A stretch of 64,000 nucleotides of DNA from Micromonospora chokoriensis (lineage in GTDB: Bacteria > Actinomycetota > Actinomycetes > Mycobacteriales > Micromonosporaceae): NCBI RefSeq assembly GCF_900091505.1, contig NZ_LT607409.1, forward strand, positions 6,138,001-6,202,000, in the 5' to 3' direction. Of this stretch, positions 45,219 to 54,287 are shown piece by piece. The stretch's first letter is position 1; each line of letters begins with the position of its first letter. The position numbers were made by a program, and so were the translations under genes. Below the pieces are notes generated by a model. That model was not told where the DNA came from, made no database searches, and saw only the letters and a list, made by a program, of their open reading frames with translations.

Positions 45219-46192
45219 CGCGCGGGGGCCCTTTCGTGGTCGGGTCGGCCGGCGCGGGTGTCGGGCTGACCGGTGAGGGTGAGGAAGACGTCGTCGAGGT
45301 CGGGGGTGTGCACGGTGAGCCCGGCCACCGTGATCGAGGCGCGGTCGAGCTGGTCGAGCAGGGAGCGCAGCGCCCCGACCCCGCCGTCGCTCGGCACCTG
45401 GAGGGTGAGCGCGGCATCGTCCCGGGTGGCGACCGGCAGCGCACGGGCGGCCGAGGCGAGCCCTTCCTGGTCGGCGAACTGCAGCACGACGTGGCCTCCG
45501 GGGATGAGCCGCTTGAGCTCGCGCGGCGTGCCCTCGGCGATCAGCCGGCCGTGGTCGAGGAAGGCGACGCGGTCGGCGAGCTGGTCGGCCTCCTCCAGGT
45601 ACTGCGTGGTGAGCAGGATGGTGACGCCCTCGGCGACGAGGCCGCGGATGATCTCCCACATGGCGCGGCGGCTACGCGGGTCGAGGCCGGTGGTCGGCTC
45701 GTCGAGGAAGATGACGCGGGGCTCACCGACCAGGGTCATGGCGAGGTCGAGCCGTCGGCGCATCCCACCGGAGTACGTCGACGCCGGCTTGTCCGCCGCG
45801 TCGGCCAGGTCGAACTGGTCGAGCAGCTCGTCGACCCGTCGCCGGCCGGACGTCTTGTCCAGGTGACGCAGGTCCGCCATCAGGTTCAGGTTCTCCCGGC
45901 CGGTGAGCAGGTTGTCGACGGCGGAGAACTGGCCGGTGACCCCGATCAGCTCGCGTACCGCGTCCGGATCCCGCTGCAGGTCGTGGCCGAAGACGCGGGC
46001 CTGCCCGCCGTCGGCGGCGACCAGGGTGGAGAGGATCTGCACCGTGGTGGTCTTGCCGGCGCCGTTCGGGCCGAGCAACGCGAAGATGGTTCCCTCGGTG
46101 ATCATCAGGTCGATGCCGTCCAGCACGACCGTGTCGCCGTAGGACTTCCGGAGATCGGTCGCGACGATCGCGGGCTTCGTGGAGCTGGTCAT
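45215..46192 (-). CDS. ABC exporter ATPase (DrrA-like)
   Basis: A 325-residue ATPase with Walker A GPNGAGKTTT, signature YSGGMRRRLDLAMTL, Walker B VIFLDEPTTGLDPRSR and switch TTQYLEEADQLAD, as in DrrA. The C-terminal DUF4162-like segment (about 230-310) ends DLDDVFLTLTG. ATG 46192 follows GAGGAGACC. It is 31 bp after the DUF4097 gene in the same operon. Confidence 0.94.
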   Translation of the reverse strand: MTSSTKPAIVATDLRKSYGDTVVLDGIDLMITEGTIFALLGPNGAGKTTTVQILSTLVAADGGQARVFGHDLQRDPDAVRELIGVTGQFSAVDNLLTGRENLNLMADLRHLDKTSGRRRVDELLDQFDLADAADKPASTYSGGMRRRLDLAMTLVGEPRVIFLDEPTTGLDPRSRRAMWEIIRGLVAEGVTILLTTQYLEEADQLADRVAFLDHGRLIAEGTPRELKRLIPGGHVVLQFADQEGLASAARALPVATRDDAALTLQVPSDGGVGALRSLLDQLDRASITVAGLTVHTPDLDDVFLTLTGQPDTRAGRPDHERAPAR

Positions 46193-46223
46193 GGTCTCCT
46201 CTTTACGGTCCGTGGGTGGCGGG

Positions 46224-47066
46224 TCAGGCGCGGCGGATCATGATGTCGCCGTAGGAGGTGTTCGCCCGGACCTCGACCGTCTCGTCGGTCTGCGCCGGGC
46301 TGTCGGTGCTCTCCAGGGCGTTGTGTACGCGGCCGTGCTTGGAACTGACGTCGAGCCAGGCGGCCGTCCCGCGCCGGATGCCGACCTCGATGGCCCCGTA
46401 CGAGGTGGTCAGGTCGATCGCACCCCGGACGACCTCGCCCAGCCGGAGGTTGCCGTAGGCGGTGCGTGCCGTCACCGAGGCGGTGGTCGCGTCGAGGGTG
46501 ATGTCGCCGTACGCGGTGTTGACCCGGACGTCGCCGCCGCTGCGGCCGATCCAGCAGTCGCCGGAGGAGTTCTTGATCTCGACGGGTCCGTCGACCGCGC
46601 CGAGGCGTACCTTGCCGGACGACGCCTTCACCCGGGCGGAGCCGGTGACCCGCTCCACGGCGACCTCGCCGTGGCTGCTGTCGATGTCCAGCGGCCCGGT
46701 CCCGTCGAGGCGGATCCCGCTGCCGGTCTTGATGCGGCACTCGCCGAGTTGGCCCTCGCAGCGGAACGCCGCCCACGACGACTCGGCGTGCACCTGCGAC
46801 CCGGTCGGTAGCTCGATCAGGACGTCGACCGACGGGCCGGACCAGAAGCCGTAGCGCCGCCACGTCTTCGGCACCCTGATCAGCAGCTTTCCGGCGTCGT
46901 ACTGGACGGTGGCCTGTTCGGCGGTGCTCACGTCGGCCTTGCTCGACGGGTCGCGGGGTCGCACCGTCACCACCGTGTCGGTGCGGTCGGTCGCGCTGAT
47001 CCAGACGTCCCCGACGGGCAGTTCGATCTGGACGGCGATGGGCTCTGGCGTCTCGAAAACAGGCAT
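46224..47066 (-). CDS. DUF4097 (adhesin-like beta-helix) protein
   Basis: A 280-residue soluble protein with short beta-strand repeats rich in SSG/TAYG turns (KASSGKVRLG, NTAYGDITLD, RTAYGNLRLG, TTSYGAIEVG, NTSYGDIMIR). It belongs to the DUF4097 beta-propeller/solenoid family. It has no signal peptide. Start ATG 47066 after GGGAGACC. Co-transcription with a DrrAB exporter and a ribbon-helix-helix protein is a recurrent actinobacterial arrangement; the role is not known. Confidence 0.85.
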   Translation of the reverse strand: MPVFETPEPIAVQIELPVGDVWISATDRTDTVVTVRPRDPSSKADVSTAEQATVQYDAGKLLIRVPKTWRRYGFWSGPSVDVLIELPTGSQVHAESSWAAFRCEGQLGECRIKTGSGIRLDGTGPLDIDSSHGEVAVERVTGSARVKASSGKVRLGAVDGPVEIKNSSGDCWIGRSGGDVRVNTAYGDITLDATTASVTARTAYGNLRLGEVVRGAIDLTTSYGAIEVGIRRGTAAWLDVSSKHGRVHNALESTDSPAQTDETVEVRANTSYGDIMIRRA

Positions 47067-47142
47067 GGTGGTCTCCCGGACGGTGGTCGGTGGCGGTCGC
47101 CGCTGGTCGGCGGCGTGGAGGAAGAAAGGGGGTACGACGGGG

Positions 47143-47667
47143 TCAGCGCGCCCAGCCGGTGAAGTGCTGACCGGAGCGCGGCTCCGGCCGGCGGGGTGGC
47201 CGGCGTTCGGTGTCGCCCGCCCCGACGGCACCGGCGACGGCGCGCACCAGCCAGGCGTTGACGGAGAGCCCGGCGCGCCCGGCGGCCTCCTCGACGCTGG
47301 CCTTCAGGTGGTCGGGAAGGCGGAGGTTGATCCGCGAGGTGCCACCGTCCTCGCCCTCGGGCGCCGGCGGTGGCGCCGGCAGCGTCGGCGGGCCGCTGAC
47401 CTCGCGCGTCTCGTCGACCGGCGGGCTGGCCGGCGTCACCACGAAGTCGGGCTCGCGCCCACGCAGGCGGACGTGCACCGAGCCCGGCGCCAGGTCACGG
47501 GTGATCTCGTCGGCCGCGTCGGACAGTGCCTCCAGCAGGGTGAGGCGGGTGGCCGCCTCCAGTTGGGTGAAGAGCCGCTCGGCCAGCGCGCGGCCGTCGG
47601 CGTCGACGCCCTCCGCGGCCACGGCGAACTCGTTGCGCAGGTTCTCGACGTACGACCTCAGCTCCAT
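47143..47667 (-). CDS. Ribbon-helix-helix (HicB/CopG-type) regulator
   Basis: A 174-residue protein. The N-terminal half is helical and dimer-like. A Pro-rich linker leads to a C-terminal RHH motif (about 112-150: TSRINLRLPDHLKASVEEAA, then GRAGLSVNAWLVRAVAGAV). It is first in the operon RHH-DUF4097-DrrA-DrrB and probably controls it. The start region lacks a ribosome site and instead carries repeated TGGCACCA words, which could be its own operator. Confidence 0.85.
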   Translation of the reverse strand: MELRSYVENLRNEFAVAAEGVDADGRALAERLFTQLEAATRLTLLEALSDAADEITRDLAPGSVHVRLRGREPDFVVTPASPPVDETREVSGPPTLPAPPPAPEGEDGGTSRINLRLPDHLKASVEEAAGRAGLSVNAWLVRAVAGAVGAGDTERRPPRRPEPRSGQHFTGWAR

Positions 47668-47728
47668 GGCACCATCATGGCACCACTTTGGCTCAGAACG
47701 CAACCCATGATGGCTCACCGCGGTGCCA
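47667..47728. promoter_or_regulatory. TGGCACCA repeats over the RHH gene start
   Basis: TGGCACCA occurs at 47667-47674 and 47678-47685 (11-bp spacing, one helical turn), with an inverted GGTGCCA at 47722-47728. RHH dimers bind such short repeats side by side. Overlap with the start codon suggests autorepression. Confidence 0.5.
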
Positions 47729-47758
47729 AACTGTTCGGCGAGCGGCCTGAGCCGATCC

Positions 47759-48946
47759 TCAAAGATCCCCAAAATTGCGCCTGACCAGGCGATTCGCGTC
47801 CTCCTGGTGCAACCCGGTGGCCACCAGGAGGTCGCTGACAGTGGTACGGACCTGCGCCACCACCACCGCACCGGAGAAGCCGACGCCCTCGCGGTAGGCC
47901 CGACCGGCCATCCGCACCGCCCGCAGCGACTGCTCCCGCGCCCGGTCCGGCTCCACGCCGGCGGCGAACTGCCGCTTCAGTACGCGCACGGCCTCGGCGA
48001 GATCGGCCACCGCCTGCGGCAGCGGCTCCGGAACCGGTTCGTCGTCCTCGATCAGGGTCACCGCTCGACGGATCAACGTTCCGCTGTTGCGGATCGCGCG
48101 GTCGATCGGCTCCGCCGCCTGCGCGTAGCGACCCACCGGCCCGCGCCGCTGGTGCCGGTACACCGGCGACAGGGTGCTGGCCTCCCGGGCACCCTGGGTC
48201 GCCTCGACGAACGCCTTCAGTGGGCCCTTGCTCCGCCGCAGCTCACCCCGGGCGGTGCGGGCACGAGCGGCATCACGCTCCGCCAACGCGCCGGCAGTGG
48301 CCTCCAACTGGGTGACCAGGAGGTCGAGCGCCGGCCGCGCGGCGCGGTTGAGCACCCGGAGCGGGTTCAACGGCAGGAGTACCGCGGTGACCAGCAGCGC
48401 CACGCCTCCCCCGACCAGGGCATCCACGAACCGAGGAATCTCCAGGTCACGGATCGACGGGCTGAGCGTGGCGATGAGCACCGCCGTCGCACCGGCCTGG
48501 ATCACCACGGCGGCACTGCCGGCGAGGAACAACGCGACCACGATCGCCAGCACGACGACCAGGGAGAGCTGCCACCACCCGGTGCCGATCACCACGAGCA
48601 ACAGATCGCCGATCAGCACCCCGACGGTCACCCCGAGGATCAGCTCGACGGTCCGACGCAGCCGTTGACCGACCGACGCGGCAAGGGTCGAGACAGCGCT
48701 GATCGGCGCGAACACCGGCTGCGAGACGTTGAGCAGCTCGTGCGCCACGAACCAGGACAGCGCCGCCGCCAGCCCCGCCTGCACCGACAGACCGCCAACG
48801 GCCCGTACCCGGCGGACCCGGTCGCGCACGGTGGCCACCGCGCGGCCGCGCATCCGGCCCACCGTGCCCGACAGACCACCCGTGGCGCCGTCGCCGGCGC
48901 GGGCCGGAGCACCCTCGTCCGCTCCGCGCCGACCGGCAGCGACCAT
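47759..48946 (-). CDS. FUSC family membrane protein
   Basis: A 395-residue protein with an N-terminal basic segment, about six helices (about 50-195: ALSWFVAHELLNVSQPVFAPISAVSTLAA is the FUSC signature region) and a long helical cytoplasmic C-terminal half. The family includes aromatic-acid exporters such as AaeB. Start ATG 48946 behind GGTAGGTG. It lies 52 bp after the SDR gene on the same strand and could be co-transcribed with it. Confidence 0.85.
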   Translation of the reverse strand: MVAAGRRGADEGAPARAGDGATGGLSGTVGRMRGRAVATVRDRVRRVRAVGGLSVQAGLAAALSWFVAHELLNVSQPVFAPISAVSTLAASVGQRLRRTVELILGVTVGVLIGDLLLVVIGTGWWQLSLVVVLAIVVALFLAGSAAVVIQAGATAVLIATLSPSIRDLEIPRFVDALVGGGVALLVTAVLLPLNPLRVLNRAARPALDLLVTQLEATAGALAERDAARARTARGELRRSKGPLKAFVEATQGAREASTLSPVYRHQRRGPVGRYAQAAEPIDRAIRNSGTLIRRAVTLIEDDEPVPEPLPQAVADLAEAVRVLKRQFAAGVEPDRAREQSLRAVRMAGRAYREGVGFSGAVVVAQVRTTVSDLLVATGLHQEDANRLVRRNFGDL

Positions 48947-48998
48947 GGCGGCACCTACCCCGCCCTGGTCGGATCAATCCTCCCGACGCCGGCGGCGC

Positions 48999-49967
48999 TC
49001 AGCGCGAGGCGAGCGTCTTCTCGGCGTACGCCCAGAGCCGATCGGCGGCAGCCGGATCCATGGCGTGGGCAGCCACCCCGCCGGTGGCGTCGGGGCCGCC
49101 GGGCACGACCTCCGCCTCCTGGTTGTCGTCGAAGTACCGGCCGCTGACGCCGTCGAGCAGGGGCGAGCCGGCGAGCAGCACGGTGGTCGACGCGCCCTGG
49201 TCGGGCTTCTTGTAGTAGTCCGCCTCGATGAGGTTCCCCGCCTCGTCCATGGCGCCCATCGCGCGCATCGTGTCGTCGTCGATGTGACGCTGGAGGTTGG
49301 TGAAGATGTACCCGGGGTTGAGGGCGTTCGCGGTGATCCCGTCCTCCGCCCATCGGCGGCTGATGCCGACCGCGAGCAGGACCTCGGCGGTCTTCGACTG
49401 GCCGTACGCCGACCACGGGTCGTACGGGCGCCGCTCGAACTGCGGGTCGTCGAAGTCCAGCGGCGCGGCCAGGTGTGCTCCGGAGCTGACCACGACGACC
49501 CGAGCCGCCTCGGCGGCCCGCAGGTTGTCGTGCAGCCCTCGGGCGAGCGCGAAGTGGCCGAGGTAGTTGGTCGCGAGCTGAAGCTCCCAGCCCTGGGCGG
49601 TGAGCTGCCGGGTCGGGATCGCCATGATCCCCGCGTTGGCGACCAGCACGTCGAGCGGGCCCTGCCAGCCCGCGACGAAGGCGTCGACCGACGCCAGGTC
49701 GGCGAGGTCGAGCGCGGACGCGCTGACCACGCCGCTGGTGGCGTCCGACGCGAACTCCTTGACCAGCGCGTCGGCGCGTCGGGGATCACGGGTCGCGACA
49801 GTGACCTCGGCGCCGGCCCTGGCCAGCGCGCGCACCGTCTCGACACCGATGCCGGAGGCTCCCCCGGTGACGATCATCCGGCGGCCCGTCAGGTCGACAC
49901 CGTCGAGGATCTCGGCGGCGGCGCTGCGGGCGGTGAAGGGGGTGGTGAGGCGTGGGTTCGATGTCAT
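48999..49967 (-). CDS. Short-chain dehydrogenase/reductase
   Basis: A 322-residue oxidoreductase. TGGASGIG (about 34-41) binds NAD(P); ANAG, SSGAH and YGQSK (Tyr and Lys catalytic) complete the active site. The layout matches the retinol-dehydrogenase/protochlorophyllide-reductase-like group with a C-terminal extension. It diverges from an AraC regulator, which probably controls it. The substrate is unknown. Confidence 0.93.
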   Translation of the reverse strand: MTSNPRLTTPFTARSAAAEILDGVDLTGRRMIVTGGASGIGVETVRALARAGAEVTVATRDPRRADALVKEFASDATSGVVSASALDLADLASVDAFVAGWQGPLDVLVANAGIMAIPTRQLTAQGWELQLATNYLGHFALARGLHDNLRAAEAARVVVVSSGAHLAAPLDFDDPQFERRPYDPWSAYGQSKTAEVLLAVGISRRWAEDGITANALNPGYIFTNLQRHIDDDTMRAMGAMDEAGNLIEADYYKKPDQGASTTVLLAGSPLLDGVSGRYFDDNQEAEVVPGGPDATGGVAAHAMDPAAADRLWAYAEKTLASR

Positions 49968-50049
49968 GGAACCCAGGCTAGGAACATCGGAATCGGACTG
50001 CCTATAGTCTAGGGTCCTTCATACTTTAGTGAGCGTCCAGGAGGTCGGG

Positions 50050-51012
50050 ATGGATCCCCTCGAAGATGTCCTGGCGTTGCTGGGCGCTTCGAGCCACCTC
50101 TCCGCCGGCCTGGTCGCGGGCGGGCGCTGGGCCGTCGCCTTCGACGCGCCGGCCGGGGCCAAGTTCAACGCCGTCCGGCGCGGCCGGTGCTCCCTGCGGG
50201 TCGCGGGCCACGACGAGTCGATCAGCCTCGGCGAGGGGGACTGCTTCCTGCTGACCCGGCCGGTGGCCTACACCCTCTTCAGCGATCCCGACGTGCCCGT
50301 CGAGCCCGCGTACCCACTCTTCGCCGCCGCCGACGGCGGTGTGGCGCACGCCGGTGACGGCGACGACGTCTTCCTCATCGGCGGCGCGTTCTCCCTGGGC
50401 GAACGGGCGCGCGGCCTCCTGCTCGACAGCCTCCCGCCAGTCATCCACGTGCCCGCCGACACCCCCGAGGCCACCACCGTCCAGTGGGCGCTCAGCGAGA
50501 TCGACGCCGAACTGCGGCAGACACGACTCGGGTCCACGCTCGTCGCCGAGCACCTGGCGCTCGTCCTGCTGATCCGGGTTCTGCGCCTGCACCTGGCCCG
50601 CGACCCCGAGCTCACCAGTGGCTGGTTGGCCGGCCTCGCCGACCCGGTGATCGCCCCCGCGCTGCGGGCGCTGCACGCGCGCCCCGCGCAGCCGTGGACG
50701 GTCGACGCCATCGCCCGGACCGCCGCCGTCTCCCGGTCGACACTGGCCGCCCGCTTCAAGCGGGTCGTCGGCGTCGGACCCCTGGAATACCTGACCGGCT
50801 GGCGGATCGAACTGGCGGCGGACCGTATCCGGCGCGGTTCCGACACTGTCGCCAGCATCGCGCAGGCTGTCGGCTACGGCTCCGAGAGTGCCCTCAGCGT
50901 GGCGTTCAAGCGCGCTACCGGTTTCTCGCCACGCGCCTACCGCACCGAGGTGGCGCGGGCGACCCGGCCCGGTGGACGCGAACCGGCGGCGGCCGGTCCG
51001 GGTGTCGAGTGA
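50050..51012 (+). CDS. AraC family regulator with cupin sensor domain
   Basis: A 320-residue regulator starting at ATG 50050 behind AGGAGG. N-terminal AraC-type cupin (about 10-175, GEGDCFLLTRPVAY) and C-terminal double helix-turn-helix (about 205-305: AAVSRSTLAARFKRVVGVGPLEYLTGWRIELAADRI and SIAQAVGYGSESALSVAFKR, AraC signature). Regulators of this cupin_6/AraC type commonly control a divergent oxidoreductase, as here. Confidence 0.93.
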   Translation: MDPLEDVLALLGASSHLSAGLVAGGRWAVAFDAPAGAKFNAVRRGRCSLRVAGHDESISLGEGDCFLLTRPVAYTLFSDPDVPVEPAYPLFAAADGGVAHAGDGDDVFLIGGAFSLGERARGLLLDSLPPVIHVPADTPEATTVQWALSEIDAELRQTRLGSTLVAEHLALVLLIRVLRLHLARDPELTSGWLAGLADPVIAPALRALHARPAQPWTVDAIARTAAVSRSTLAARFKRVVGVGPLEYLTGWRIELAADRIRRGSDTVASIAQAVGYGSESALSVAFKRATGFSPRAYRTEVARATRPGGREPAAAGPGVE

Positions 51013-51184
51013 CCGGCAAACTCCTCGTCGCCCGCCGCGGTTGATCCCGTCCGGATCGGGTAGACCGGTCCGCCGTCGTCGGGGCGGCGGGCCGGATTGG
51101 TGAGCACCAGGCTCGCTCCGGTCGGGTCGTGGGACACGGGGGCGGCCGAGCGCCTGCGGGGGGACGTCGCATGGATCAGCACGG

Positions 51185-53410
51185 TTGAGCGGGCCGGACG
51201 GTCCCCGCGACGTCGTGGAGCTGCGGGTGCATGGGGTCTCCGGCGCGAGCGCCGCTCAGGTGCTGGACCTGCGGCAGACCGCACAGGTGGCGGGTGACCA
51301 GAGCGGTGGCTTCTACCGGCCGCGACCACAGGGCTCGGACAGCACCGTCGCGCGCGGTGTGACCGTGGAGGCGTACCGCTGGGGTGATCTGCCCTCCGGG
51401 ACCGTCGCCCGTACCCTCGCCGTGGTTTTCCTCCTGCCGTTCATGCTGGTCAACGTCGCGACCTGGATGCGCCCGGCGAGCCCCGATTCCGAGGCGGTGG
51501 TCAAGTCCCTGTGCCGTCTGCTGGCGCTGACCCTCACCGTGCTGTACGTGCTCGCCGTCGCCGGCGTCGCCCTGGATCTGGTGGGCTGGAAGTGCCTGTC
51601 CTCGCCGCGCTGCCTGGCGGGGCGCAGCTGGTTGTCCTGGTTGGGAGAGCGGCCGGTCGGGGCGCAACTGGCGTCGACCGCGCTGGTGCCGCTCGCCGCG
51701 ATCGGCCTGATCTGGCGGATCAGCAGCCGCCCGGGGCGGACGTTCGAGGCGTTTCGCGCGCCCGACCAGGGGATCGGCGGGTCGCGGCTCGGCACGGTCG
51801 GCCAGTGGGACGCCGAGCCGCTGGTGGGCCGGTTGCGCGCCATCCACGTCGCTGCGGCCTTCGCGACACTGGACCTCACCGTGCTGCTGGCCCGGAGCGC
51901 GACCGGCGCCACCGGGGTCACTGTCGCGCTGACGGTGGTGACCGCCGTGATCCTGGCGGGCTGCGTGGGCCTGCTGTGCACGCCGCCGCTGATCGACCGG
52001 GCCGCCGACGATCACCGGCTCGACCGGGTCACCCGAACGCTGCGGAACGTCGCCGTCGTCGTGACCGTCGCCGTCCTGGCTCACCTGCTGACCGGGCCAC
52101 GCCGCTGGCACGAGGGACACGGGCTTCCCGGGTACGAGACGACCCTGGCCGTCCTGTTCGCCGCACAGACGGCATTGTTGGTCGTGCTGGGCGTGGTCCT
52201 GCTCTGCCATCGGCAACGCGGTGGCACCCCGCTGTTCGGGCTGGGCGCCCTCGTCATCGCGGCAACCGGGATCAGTCTGTCCGGGGCGTACTCCGCCGAG
52301 CTGGTCTACCGGGTGGCGGACTTCCTCGACCGCGACGTGCCGACCGGGGAGGGCATCGCCACCGGCCCGCCCCGGGCGTACACGTGGGTGATCTACGGAT
52401 TCATCCGAGCGCTGCTGGCCACTCTCGTCGTCGCCGGCCTCGTCGTCCTGCTCACCCGTCGCGGTCGGCGTCGCGCCGCGGCGGCGATCGTGGCGCACGA
52501 CTACCCGCAGGCCCCCGCGGAGGCCGAACCTCGACTACGGCAGGTCCGCGACGCCATCGCCCGGGCCCGCTTCACCGAGAAGCTGGTTCCGCTGGCCGTG
52601 TTCTACGGGTGCCTCGCCGGGCTCACCACGGCCACCACCACCATCGGCCTGCTCGGGGAGTTTCCCAGCGACCTCCTCGAACGAAACCTCGGCCTGCCGG
52701 CGGACGCGACCACCTTCGGCATCGCGTTCGGGAGCTGGGTGATCGCGGTGGCCATCCTCGGTCTGATCATCGGGGGGATCTTCACCTACCGGACCGTCCC
52801 GTTCCGCCGGCACATCGGCGTCCTCTGGGACCTGGGCACCTTCTGGCCTCGGGCCGCCCACCCGTTCGCTCCACCCTGCTACTCGGAGCGGGCCGTGCCG
52901 GAGTTGGCCCGTCGCATCACGTACCTCGTCGAGCGCGGGCACGCGGTGCTGCTCACCGGGCACAGCCACGGTTCGGTCCTGCTCGCCGCGACGGTGCTCC
53001 AGTTGCCGCCGCACGTCGGCGACCGCATCGCTCTGCTCACCCACGGGTCGCCGCTGCGCCGCCTCTACGCGCGGCTCTTCCCCGCGTACGTCGACGACGT
53101 GGCGCTGCACGAGATCGGCCGCCGGGTCGGTTGGCGGTGGGTGAACCTGTGGAGTGACACCGACCCCATCGGCGGCTGGATCTTCTCGGGGCACCGGACA
53201 CCGGTGCCGGACGACGTCGGCGGCCCCGCCGTCCGGGTGGATCGCCGGTACCGTGATCCGCGCGACGTGGTGACGCCGCCCAGTGACAGCGTCCCCCCAC
53301 CCATCCGTGGGCACTGGCCGGGCGAATCCGACGAGCCGTTCACCGCGGCGGCCCGGGACCTGGTGCGGCGCCTCGGTGAGCGGGCCGATCCGCCCGGCAC
53401 GGCGACGTAG
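51185..53410 (+). CDS. Polytopic membrane protein with C-terminal serine-hydrolase-like domain
   Basis: A 741-residue protein. A soluble N-terminus (VELRVHGVSGASAAQVLDLR) precedes about ten transmembrane helices (about 75-545). A cytoplasmic alpha/beta-hydrolase-like domain (about 570-700) has the nucleophile elbow LLTGHSHGSVLLAA, followed by LLTHGSPLRRLYARLFPAY and NLWSDTDPIGGW. The fold could be a membrane-bound lipase or esterase; the substrate is unknown. TTG 51185 is used because MSGPDG-PRDVVELRVHGVSG looks like a proper N-terminus, although the ribosome site is poor; GTG 51215 is an alternative. Confidence 0.75.
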   Translation: MSGPDGPRDVVELRVHGVSGASAAQVLDLRQTAQVAGDQSGGFYRPRPQGSDSTVARGVTVEAYRWGDLPSGTVARTLAVVFLLPFMLVNVATWMRPASPDSEAVVKSLCRLLALTLTVLYVLAVAGVALDLVGWKCLSSPRCLAGRSWLSWLGERPVGAQLASTALVPLAAIGLIWRISSRPGRTFEAFRAPDQGIGGSRLGTVGQWDAEPLVGRLRAIHVAAAFATLDLTVLLARSATGATGVTVALTVVTAVILAGCVGLLCTPPLIDRAADDHRLDRVTRTLRNVAVVVTVAVLAHLLTGPRRWHEGHGLPGYETTLAVLFAAQTALLVVLGVVLLCHRQRGGTPLFGLGALVIAATGISLSGAYSAELVYRVADFLDRDVPTGEGIATGPPRAYTWVIYGFIRALLATLVVAGLVVLLTRRGRRRAAAAIVAHDYPQAPAEAEPRLRQVRDAIARARFTEKLVPLAVFYGCLAGLTTATTTIGLLGEFPSDLLERNLGLPADATTFGIAFGSWVIAVAILGLIIGGIFTYRTVPFRRHIGVLWDLGTFWPRAAHPFAPPCYSERAVPELARRITYLVERGHAVLLTGHSHGSVLLAATVLQLPPHVGDRIALLTHGSPLRRLYARLFPAYVDDVALHEIGRRVGWRWVNLWSDTDPIGGWIFSGHRTPVPDDVGGPAVRVDRRYRDPRDVVTPPSDSVPPPIRGHWPGESDEPFTAAARDLVRRLGERADPPGTAT

Positions 53411-53419
53411 CGGACCGCG

Positions 53420-54175
53420 TCACCGTCGGCTGGTCGCCCGCGCCCGCCAGTCGTCGAGACGCGTACCGGCGAGGCGGGCGCCGTCGGCGGGAACGAGGGA
53501 GCGTTCGCCGAGCTTCGCGCCGAAGTAGCGGGCGTCCGGGTCGGCCACCACCGACCGATGGTCCTGCTGGGCGGTGAGGAGGTCTCGGCCCAGGTCGTCG
53601 AGGCGGAACTGCTCCGGGCCGGCGATCTCGACCACGGCGTTCGTCGGCGCACCGACCACGACCTGCGCCACCGCGGCCGCGACGTCGTCAGCGGCCATCG
53701 GTTGGATGAACACCGGGGCGAGGTGCACGGTGTCGCCGTCCGTGGCGGCGTCGACGATCCCCTGGAGGAACTCGAAGAACTGGGTGGCGTGCACGATCGA
53801 GTACGGGGTCCCGGAGGCGGCGACGAGCTTCTCCTGGGCGACCTTCGCCCGCATGTAGCCACTGTCCGGGATCCGGTCGCTCCCCACGATGGAGAGCACC
53901 ACGTAGTGGCCCACCCCGGCGTCCGACGCGGCGGCGAGGAGCGTCCGGGTGGACGTCTCGAAGAACTCCAGCACGGCCTTGTCCTCGAACGACGGCGAGT
54001 TCGACACGTCGACGACGACGTCGGCACCGGTCAGCGCATCGGCCACCCCTTCACCGGTCAGGGTGTTCACGCCGGTCTTCGGCGATGCCGGCACCACCTC
54101 GTGGCCCTGGGCGCGGAGGTCGTCCACGAGCTTGGAACCGATGAGGCCGCTGCCCCCGATGACGACGATCTTCAT
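53420..54175 (-). CDS. NAD(P)-binding NmrA-like oxidoreductase
   Basis: A 251-residue Rossmann protein starting at ATG 54175. N-terminal MKIVVIGGSGLIGSKLVDDL is the dinucleotide motif (GGSGLIG). Later blocks are VVVDVSNSPSFED, HYVVLSIVGSDRIPDSGYMRAKVAQEKLV and YSIVHATQFFEFL, as in atypical SDR/NmrA-like proteins. It lacks the YxxxK catalytic pair in its usual place, so it may be a redox sensor or a reductase. It converges with the membrane hydrolase, 10 bp away. Confidence 0.88.
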   Translation of the reverse strand: MKIVVIGGSGLIGSKLVDDLRAQGHEVVPASPKTGVNTLTGEGVADALTGADVVVDVSNSPSFEDKAVLEFFETSTRTLLAAASDAGVGHYVVLSIVGSDRIPDSGYMRAKVAQEKLVAASGTPYSIVHATQFFEFLQGIVDAATDGDTVHLAPVFIQPMAADDVAAAVAQVVVGAPTNAVVEIAGPEQFRLDDLGRDLLTAQQDHRSVVADPDARYFGAKLGERSLVPADGARLAGTRLDDWRARATSRR

Positions 54176-54287
54176 GGTCGAACCACGTCCTTCCTGCATG
54201 GGTTAGTCGTGCTGCCACCCAGTAAGACGGAAAGCGTGCGCCGGTGCAGGACAATCGCCGGAGAAACAGTCCGACGGAGACCCGGAG

